Assembly (NCBI GenBank): GCA_007126415.1
Contig: SLBH01000262.1
Span: forward strand, 1 to 8,118
Direction: 5' to 3'
DNA from: Spirochaetales bacterium
GTDB lineage: Bacteria > Spirochaetota > Spirochaetia > DSM-27196 > SLAA01
DNA: 8,118 nucleotides
Positions 1 to 5,245 of this stretch are shown piece after piece. Both the position numbers and the translations under genes were made by a program. Each line of letters starts with the position of its first letter. The first letter of the stretch is position 1. The notes beneath the pieces were generated by a model. It had not been told where the DNA came from. It was given only the letters and a program-made list of their open reading frames with translations, and made no database searches.

Positions 1-9
1 AGTCGCGAG

Positions 10-38
10 TTGACATCGCTTCGGGGGTATCGTAGAGT
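10..38 (+). promoter_or_regulatory. Predicted sigma70-type promoter of the CDP-alcohol phosphatidyltransferase gene
   Basis: A perfect -35 hexamer TTGACA lies at 10-15. After a 17-nt spacer comes TAGAGT at 33-38, which matches the TATAAT consensus at four of six positions. The predicted transcription start is near position 45, only about 4 nt before the ATG at 49, so the message would be almost leaderless. The TTG that could serve as an upstream start codon (10-12) is the first half of the -35 box. The motif is seen directly; its activity is inferred. It would be coincidental if the gene really begins further left, because the frame stays open to the window edge. Confidence 0.5.
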
Positions 39-48
39 ATCGAGGCCG

Positions 49-858
49 ATGACGCAAAAATACCGTATTGTACTCAGCATACTTTTTTCGGTTATCGGGC
101 TGTTTGCGTTTCAACTTGGTTTTTTCACCACGATCACTCGCCAGTTCGGCATTGATCCGACCGAGGTTGAACGATTCTACACCAGCACCGTGATTCTCCA
201 CATTGCACTCGCGGTGTTCTTACTGGCGATGAGAAGCCAGTTCTATATTATTCCCTCAACACATAAGCTGATGCACGTCAACGTGGCAAACCTACTGACG
301 ATGTATCGCCTCAGCAGCACGCCGACGATACTATACCTGCTGATTCTCAACCAAGACTACCCGCTCGTCGGCGTAATGCTCGTGTTCACCAGCGTAGCGT
401 TTCTGACCGACCTTCTCGACGGCATGATATCGCGCAAGACCGGACAAACAACACGCATCGGACAGTACCTCGACAGTATGAGCGATTACGCGGTCCTCAT
501 CGTCATCTCGATTGGGTTTGTGCACTACGGGCTGATTTCGCAGTGGTTTCTGGTAGTGGTACTTACCCGCCTTCTCGTTCAGCTGTTCGGTTCGGCCGCG
601 CTGTTGGTATATCAAGGTTATCTCAAACCCCGGGCCTCCTGGCTCGGAAAGGTTGCGATCTTCACGACCATGACGCTCTACGCGGTCGCGATCTTACAGC
701 TGTTTCGTCGCTTCCGGCGGATTTCCCAGATCGTGACCGCCGCGCTTGAGTACACCGTGGCCGGTATTTTGATCATTTCGCTGATCGAGAAGTTCTATAT
801 CCTACGGCAAGATTTCCAGGCAGCGCGGCGCCGCAAGGCGCTCGGGAAGCTTAGCTAA
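49..858 (+). CDS. CDP-alcohol phosphatidyltransferase family membrane protein
   Basis: Integral membrane enzyme of the family that transfers a phosphatidyl or similar group from a CDP-linked donor to an alcohol, as in phosphatidylglycerophosphate or phosphatidylinositol synthesis. The full family signature D-x2-D-G-x2-A/S-R-x8-G-x3-D-x3-D is present. Numbered from ATG 49 (269 aa) its key residues are D121, D124, G125, S128, R129, G138, D142 and D146; the four aspartates bind the metal and donor in known members. The catalytic fold starts near residue 78 (NVANLLTMYR). Before it are about 75 residues with two extra hydrophobic segments (about 6-27 and 47-62), which small PgsA-type enzymes of about 180 aa lack. 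Several helices follow the motif, and the C-terminus is basic. ATG 49 is preferred because a promoter overlaps the upstream TTG at 10; a GAGG lies only 3 nt before the ATG. The frame is open to position 1, so a longer protein is possible. The acceptor alcohol cannot be told from sequence, so no symbol is given. It converges on the gene ending at 889. Confidence 0.85.
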   Translation: MTQKYRIVLSILFSVIGLFAFQLGFFTTITRQFGIDPTEVERFYTSTVILHIALAVFLLAMRSQFYIIPSTHKLMHVNVANLLTMYRLSSTPTILYLLILNQDYPLVGVMLVFTSVAFLTDLLDGMISRKTGQTTRIGQYLDSMSDYAVLIVISIGFVHYGLISQWFLVVVLTRLLVQLFGSAALLVYQGYLKPRASWLGKVAIFTTMTLYAVAILQLFRRFRRISQIVTAALEYTVAGILIISLIEKFYILRQDFQAARRRKALGKLS

Positions 859-860
859 GC
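849..860. repeat. 12-nt perfect palindrome overlapping the stop codon
   Basis: GCTTAGCTAAGC reads the same on both strands and contains the TAA stop (856-858) of the phosphatidyltransferase gene. It sits in the 30-bp convergent junction with the membrane protein gene that ends at 889. As a hairpin it could form only a 4-bp stem with a 4-nt loop, and no T-run follows on either strand, so it is a poor terminator. It may be chance. Confidence 0.35.
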
Positions 861-888
861 CGCTACAGCCCGCCCCTTATTCCGCTCT

Positions 889-1740
889 TCACTCCGCACC
901 TGCGAGCATCGGCTCGCCGACCGTTTCATCGAGCAGCACCGTGTAGCGCTCGAGCGCGCTCACCCCGCGCGGGGGAGCCACCGTCACGGTGCGCTCCACG
1001 CCCGGCAGACGCGGTTCGAGCGCGTCGAGGATGCGAAGCGTGAACGCTTCCCAGCCTTCCGGCCGGTCTACCCGCACGCCGTCGACCGGTTCTTGGCCGG
1101 GCACGGCTCCACTCTCGTAACTATTGAGCCCTTCGATCCGATACCCAACTCGGCGCCCGAACACAAACCATCCCGGATGGAGGCGAAGCGTCGAGACAAC
1201 CGGTGCCACTGCAGCACCTTCAACCGCAACGACGCCGAGCGAGAACTCGCCGTCGAGCTCCGCGCCGGCGAGGAGCTCGAGCCGCATCGCACCTTCTTGC
1301 ACGCTAAGCACCCTGACCTCGGCGATCGCCGCTTGTCCGTAAACCGGCGTGTACGCGCGTAGCACACCAAACCCAAGCACCGTCGCGACGGTCGCGAGAA
1401 ATAGGCAGGGCAAACCGATCGCCCGAGGAAAGCGCTCGCATACGAACCCGGCCGCCACAGCCACTACGAAGAACCGCGGCAGAAGCGGGTCCAGGATCAG
1501 CTCCGGGCCCGGAATAAACACCGCCGCCGGTACGCAGGCAACCGCTCCGGCAAGATAGAACAGCACCCGGGTCAGCTGCGAAGCGCGCGCTGCTCGTAGG
1601 CGGAACCGATCACGCGCGTCCTCAGTCTTGCGCAGCGGTTGGATGACGCGCGTAATACCGCCGAACGCTATTCCGGTGAGAACGCCGCAGAAAACGGTCC
1701 AGCTGTAGGGGGTCGCGGCGACAAAGCCGAGGTAGCTCAT
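889..1740 (-). CDS. Unrecognised membrane protein, four predicted TM helices plus C-terminal extracytoplasmic domain
   Basis: I do not recognise the family of this 283-aa protein. Hydrophobic segments are visible at about residues 12-32, 57-77, 86-101 and 107-128. The loop at 33-56 is rich in Arg and Lys (RVIQPLRKTEDARDRFRLR), and a short basic loop follows the third segment (CERFPR). By the positive-inside rule these loops are cytoplasmic, which puts the N-terminus and the long C-terminal part (about 130-283) outside the cytoplasm. That C-terminal part looks beta-rich, with alternating hydrophobic residues (AAIAEVRVLSVQEG, MRLELLAGAELDG). No enzyme motif or lipobox is visible. The ATG lies 6 nt after the carboxypeptidase stop and in the same frame; no good Shine-Dalgarno sequence is visible, so translation is probably coupled to the upstream gene. 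A role with the peptidase is possible but only inferred from position. Confidence 0.75.
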   Translation of the reverse strand: MSYLGFVAATPYSWTVFCGVLTGIAFGGITRVIQPLRKTEDARDRFRLRAARASQLTRVLFYLAGAVACVPAAVFIPGPELILDPLLPRFFVVAVAAGFVCERFPRAIGLPCLFLATVATVLGFGVLRAYTPVYGQAAIAEVRVLSVQEGAMRLELLAGAELDGEFSLGVVAVEGAAVAPVVSTLRLHPGWFVFGRRVGYRIEGLNSYESGAVPGQEPVDGVRVDRPEGWEAFTLRILDALEPRLPGVERTVTVAPPRGVSALERYTVLLDETVGEPMLAGAE

Positions 1741-1746
1741 ACGCGA

Positions 1747-3279
1747 TCAGTCCAGCGCGTAGATTTCTCCGAACTTTGCGTGGAGATAGCGCATAAAGGG
1801 CTCACCCTCTAGGTTCCGCCCCGTGATATCGGACACAAGCTCGGTCGCGGTGCGCGCCGAGCCGTGTGCATGGATACGTTGCCTCAGCCAAGCAAGAATC
1901 TCTGCAAACTCACCGCGCTCGAGAAGCGGGGCAAGCGGACCGAGCTCGGCCTCGAGAGCCTCGGTGAACTGTGCTGCAAACAGATTTCCCAGCGCGTAGG
2001 TTGGGAAGTAGCCGAAGCCACCCATAGACCAGTGCACATCCTGCAGCACGCCCTCGGCGTCGCTCTCCGGCACCACACCCAGTAGCCGCCGCGACTCCTC
2101 ACGCCAGGCATCCGGTAACTCGGCCGACGCCAGATCACCGCCGAACAACGCGGTTTCAAGCCGGAAGCGGAGAATCACGTGCAGGCTATACGTCACCTCG
2201 TCGGCCTCGACACGAATGAGCGACGGGCGAACCTTGTTGATCGCGCGATAGAAAGCCTCGTAATCTATCTCGGCGAGCGCCGTCGGAAAGGCGCTTTGCA
2301 GCGCCGGATAGTACCGCTTCCAGAACGCCCTACTACGGCCGACGACGTTCTCCCAGAAGCGCGACTGTGACTCATGGATCCCGAGCGAGGTTCCGTCGGC
2401 GAGCATGCTGCCGCGTATTTCATCGGCAAAGCCAAGCTCGTACAGCCCATGTCCGGCTTCGTGCAACATCGAGAAGAATGCCGCGTTGAAGAAGCCGCGG
2501 TCGTAGCGCGTTGTGATGCGGACGTCGTCGCGACCGAGTCCTATCGTGAACGGATGCGTGGAGATATCGAGCCTGCCTCGGTTTGAAGGCCACCCGATCT
2601 CGCGGAGGACGCGAGCGCCGAACGTCTCCTGAATGTCCTCGGGAAACTCGCGGTACAGAAACGTATCGTCGAGCTGCGGAGCCTCGGCGATACGCGAGAC
2701 GAGCGGAACCAAGCGTTGTTCGAGCTCGTGAAACACCCGTGACACCTCGGCGGTGGTCATGTGCGGCTCATACTGGTCCAGCAGCGCGTCGTACGGGTGC
2801 TCCTCGTACCCCAAGCACTCGGCGCGTTCCTGTGCGAGCGCAACCAGTTCCTCGAGCTGCGGTTTGAAAGCAGCGAAGTCGTCCTCGGCGCGCGCGGCCC
2901 TCCAAGCGGTTTGGCCCGCGCTCGCGGCGCGCGCCAAGCGGCCCACGAGATCACGAGGGACCCGACGCGCCTTCAGGTGCTCGCGAAACAACAGACGTAT
3001 CAGCGCGCGGTCTCGATACGGTAGGTCTTCCGACCCCAGTAGATTATTGGGTGACGCGCCGGCCAGTTCGAGCAGCTCGCCGAGCCTATCGTCGGCTATT
3101 CGGTCGTGCACGAGCGTTTCGAACACGCCGAGCTGTTCGGCCCGCTCCTCGGCAGCCGCGGGCGGCATATAGGTCTCTTGATCCCACTGCAACACGGCGC
3201 AACCGTGCTTGAGCAGCTGCAACTCGCGATCGTACTCTCGTAGCTCAGAAAGCACCTTACTCGCGGCAGAGTTACTCAT
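1747..3279 (-). CDS. M32 family (Taq-type) metallocarboxypeptidase
   Basis: Zinc- or cobalt-dependent carboxypeptidase that removes C-terminal residues from peptides; members are normally cytoplasmic, and no signal peptide is seen here. The length of 510 aa matches the family (about 500). The conserved M32 motifs appear in order: DVRIT at 252-256 (DxRxT), HEAGH at 273-277 (HExxH, two metal-binding His and the catalytic Glu), HESQ at 302-305 with Glu303 as expected third metal ligand, IRVEAD at 355-360, and GVLQDVHW at 410-417. The N-terminal stretch LKHGCAVLQWDQETYMPP is also typical. The protein therefore looks intact and active. The ATG at 3279 has a strong Shine-Dalgarno sequence at the right distance. 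It lies 112 bp after thrS; that gap shows no clear promoter or terminator, so readthrough from thrS is likely. The TGA stop is followed 6 nt later by an in-frame ATG of the membrane protein gene. Confidence 0.95.
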   Translation of the reverse strand: MSNSAASKVLSELREYDRELQLLKHGCAVLQWDQETYMPPAAAEERAEQLGVFETLVHDRIADDRLGELLELAGASPNNLLGSEDLPYRDRALIRLLFREHLKARRVPRDLVGRLARAASAGQTAWRAARAEDDFAAFKPQLEELVALAQERAECLGYEEHPYDALLDQYEPHMTTAEVSRVFHELEQRLVPLVSRIAEAPQLDDTFLYREFPEDIQETFGARVLREIGWPSNRGRLDISTHPFTIGLGRDDVRITTRYDRGFFNAAFFSMLHEAGHGLYELGFADEIRGSMLADGTSLGIHESQSRFWENVVGRSRAFWKRYYPALQSAFPTALAEIDYEAFYRAINKVRPSLIRVEADEVTYSLHVILRFRLETALFGGDLASAELPDAWREESRRLLGVVPESDAEGVLQDVHWSMGGFGYFPTYALGNLFAAQFTEALEAELGPLAPLLERGEFAEILAWLRQRIHAHGSARTATELVSDITGRNLEGEPFMRYLHAKFGEIYALD

Positions 3280-3288
3280 ATGGCCCCC

Positions 3289-3294
3289 ACCTCC
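3289..3294 (-). promoter_or_regulatory. Ribosome binding site of the M32 carboxypeptidase gene
   Basis: GGAGGT on the - strand, 9 nt before the ATG at 3279-3277. It is a near-perfect Shine-Dalgarno match and fixes this start. Confidence 0.8.
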
Positions 3295-3391
3295 GGATCA
3301 CTCGGACAGTTGTTTCTCACCGCCGCCGGCCGCCGTAAATCGGGTAATCCACGACCGTTGCGCTTCGGCCTCACGGCTATGCCCAGGGCTC

Positions 3392-5155
3392 CTATATCAA
3401 GGCCTTTTCCGATACACAGCGCTGCACGCGTGTAATGAACTGCTCCACCGCTACCGCGTCTTCCTTCTCACCGGTTCGCAGGCGTGGCGCCACGGCGTGC
3501 CCGTTACGCTCGTTCTCGCCCACTATAAGCATGTAGGGTACCTTTCGCTGCTGCGCCGCTCGAATCTTGGCGTTCATTCGCGCGTCCGAGAGATCGGCCT
3601 CGGCGCGCAGGCCCGCCGCTCGTAGCTCGCTCTTGACCTGTTCGGCATACTCGTTGAAGGCCGGCGCCACCGGCACCACAACAGCCTGTACCGGAGCGAG
3701 CCACACCGGAAAAGCGCCGCCATAGTGCTCGATCAGTACGCCGAAGAAGCGCTCAAGCGAACCCAGCAGCGCGCGGTGCACCATGTACGGACGCTTCTCT
3801 TTTCCGTCGCGGTCTACAAACGTCATACCGAAGCGCTCGGGCAAATTGAAATCAAACTGGATAGTGGTCATCTGCCACTCACGTCCGAGCGCGTCTTGGA
3901 TCTTGAGGTCGATCTTGGGGCCGTAAAAGGCTCCTCCGCCTTCCTCAACCTCGTACGGCAGCCCCTCGGCGTCGATCGCCTTGATAAGCGAACCGACCGC
4001 GCGTTCCCAGTCGGCGTCCTCGCCTACGCTCTTCTCCGGCTGAGTTGCCAGGTAAGCTTTGATATCGGAAAATCCGAAATCCTTCCAGACCTGAAGGCTG
4101 AAGCGAAGCACTTCGCGAATCTCAGCTTCGATTTGGTCGGGACTGCAGAAGATGTGGGCGTCGTCCTGCGTGAAACCGCGCACCCGCAAGAGCCCGTGCA
4201 ACACCCCGGAGCGCTCGTAGCGATATACCGTTCCGAGCTCGCCCCAGCGTAACGGAAGATCGCGATAGGAGCGGGTCTGGGTCTTGTAGATCATGATGTG
4301 AAACGGGCAGTTCATCGGTTTGGCGTAGTACTCGGCGTTGTCGAGCACCATCGGAGAGTACATATTCTCGTTGTAGAACTCGAGATGGCCCGAGGTCTCC
4401 CAGAGCCAGCTCTTACCGACGTGCGGTGTATACAACAGCTCGTAGCCGTTGTCGAGATGCTCTGCTCGCCAGTAGTCCTCTATCGCGAGGCGCACGCGCG
4501 AGCCGTTGGGATGCCAGTAAATCAGACCCGAGCCGGCCTCTTCGTGCGTGGAGAATAGATCGAGCTCGCGGCCGAGTCGCCGATGGTCACGCTTCTCTAC
4601 CTCGGCCAGATGATCGAGGTGCTGACGAAGCTCCTTCGGCGTCTCCCAAGCGGTGCCGTAGATGCGCTGCAGCATCTTCTGTTTCTCGTCGCCGCGCCAG
4701 TACGCACCCGCAATCGAAAGCAGCTTAAATGCTTTGGCATTCAACTGCTTAGTGCTCTCGACGTGTGGTCCACGACAGAGGTCGGTGAAGGTGTTCTGGG
4801 TATACAGCGACACGTCTTCCTCGGATCCGATGTCCTCTATGAGCTCGAGCTTATACGGTTGATCGGCGAAGCGCCGACGCGCCTCCTCGCGCGAGATCAC
4901 GGCTCGCTCAAACGCGTGATCCTCGTTGATGATCTCGCGCATGTGCTCCTCGACCCGCTCGAGATCTTCCGGCGTGAGCGAGCGCGGAAGATCAAAGTCG
5001 TAATAAAATCCGTTCTCGATCGGGGGGCCAATCGCGATCTTGGCGTCCGGAAACTCCCGCAGCACCGCCTCGGCCATGACGTGTGCCGTTGAGTGACGGA
5101 TGCGATACAGTTTTTCATCACGGTCGAGTTGCTTCGACACTCCCGATTGCGACAT
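3392..5155 (-). CDS. thrS: Threonyl-tRNA synthetase, short form without TGS domain
   Basis: Class II aminoacyl-tRNA synthetase that charges tRNA-Thr with threonine in the cytoplasm and hydrolyses mischarged Ser-tRNA-Thr. At 587 aa it is about 55 residues shorter than E. coli ThrRS (642 aa) because the N-terminal TGS domain is absent; the protein opens directly at the editing domain. Editing-site residues H21, H25 (HSTAH), C127 and H131 (CRGPH) are intact. The catalytic core has the three zinc ligands C283 (MNCPFH), H334 (DDAHIF) and H460 (HRALLGS), motif 2 around YRYERSGVLHGLLRVRGF (311-328) and motif 3 around HRALLGSLERF (460-470). The anticodon-binding domain spans about 485-580. The start has a strong Shine-Dalgarno sequence, and the upstream 90-bp gap holds a promoter and no missing TGS coding. 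Similar short ThrRS proteins are known in Borrelia and Treponema. No leader hairpin or T-box-like element was seen. Confidence 0.97.
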   Translation of the reverse strand: MSQSGVSKQLDRDEKLYRIRHSTAHVMAEAVLREFPDAKIAIGPPIENGFYYDFDLPRSLTPEDLERVEEHMREIINEDHAFERAVISREEARRRFADQPYKLELIEDIGSEEDVSLYTQNTFTDLCRGPHVESTKQLNAKAFKLLSIAGAYWRGDEKQKMLQRIYGTAWETPKELRQHLDHLAEVEKRDHRRLGRELDLFSTHEEAGSGLIYWHPNGSRVRLAIEDYWRAEHLDNGYELLYTPHVGKSWLWETSGHLEFYNENMYSPMVLDNAEYYAKPMNCPFHIMIYKTQTRSYRDLPLRWGELGTVYRYERSGVLHGLLRVRGFTQDDAHIFCSPDQIEAEIREVLRFSLQVWKDFGFSDIKAYLATQPEKSVGEDADWERAVGSLIKAIDAEGLPYEVEEGGGAFYGPKIDLKIQDALGREWQMTTIQFDFNLPERFGMTFVDRDGKEKRPYMVHRALLGSLERFFGVLIEHYGGAFPVWLAPVQAVVVPVAPAFNEYAEQVKSELRAAGLRAEADLSDARMNAKIRAAQQRKVPYMLIVGENERNGHAVAPRLRTGEKEDAVAVEQFITRVQRCVSEKALI

Positions 5156-5161
5156 GATGCG

Positions 5162-5167
5162 CTCCTT
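5162..5167 (-). promoter_or_regulatory. Ribosome binding site of thrS
   Basis: AAGGAG on the - strand, 6 nt before the ATG at 5155-5153. It decides the start and confirms that the short ThrRS form is not a mis-called start. Confidence 0.8.
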
Positions 5168-5209
5168 CGTTGTTCTCAGCCCGTGTGGAGGGTAATAGCG
5201 GACACCGTG

Positions 5210-5238
5210 AAGATACGTTGCGGGCCGTCGCCTGTCAA
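5210..5238 (-). promoter_or_regulatory. Predicted sigma70-type promoter of thrS
   Basis: On the - strand a perfect TTGACA (5238-5233) is followed by a 17-nt spacer and TATCTT (5215-5210), four of six matches to TATAAT including the conserved first TA and last T. The predicted start is near 5203, giving a leader of about 48 nt with the AAGGAG site at its end. It lies wholly in the 90-bp gap between glgX and thrS, as expected for an internal promoter that uncouples thrS from glgX. Only a 4-bp GTGT/ACAC pairing is visible in the leader, so there is no sign of attenuation. Confidence 0.65.
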
Positions 5239-5245
5239 CCGCGCG

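Noticed and set aside
946..957. 12-nt palindrome GCGCTCGAGCGC in the membrane protein gene
   Set aside because: It is inside a coding region, has no usable loop and consists of common GC-rich codons; short palindromes of this kind are expected by chance.
2753..3172. 139-residue Ser/Arg/Ala-rich open frame on the + strand opposite the M32 gene
   Set aside because: The Ser/Arg/Ala composition is typical of an antisense frame of a GC-rich gene, and the - strand encodes M32 sequence here.
3280..3391. Possible terminator or promoter in the thrS-M32 gap
   Set aside because: Only weak pairings are seen (for example a 5-bp stem with a G-U pair and an 8-nt loop), with no T-run and no convincing -35/-10 pair apart from the Shine-Dalgarno sequence.
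3725..4252. 175-residue open frame on the + strand opposite thrS
   Set aside because: It lies wholly within the strongly conserved ThrRS catalytic core on the - strand, and the predicted protein shows no family features.
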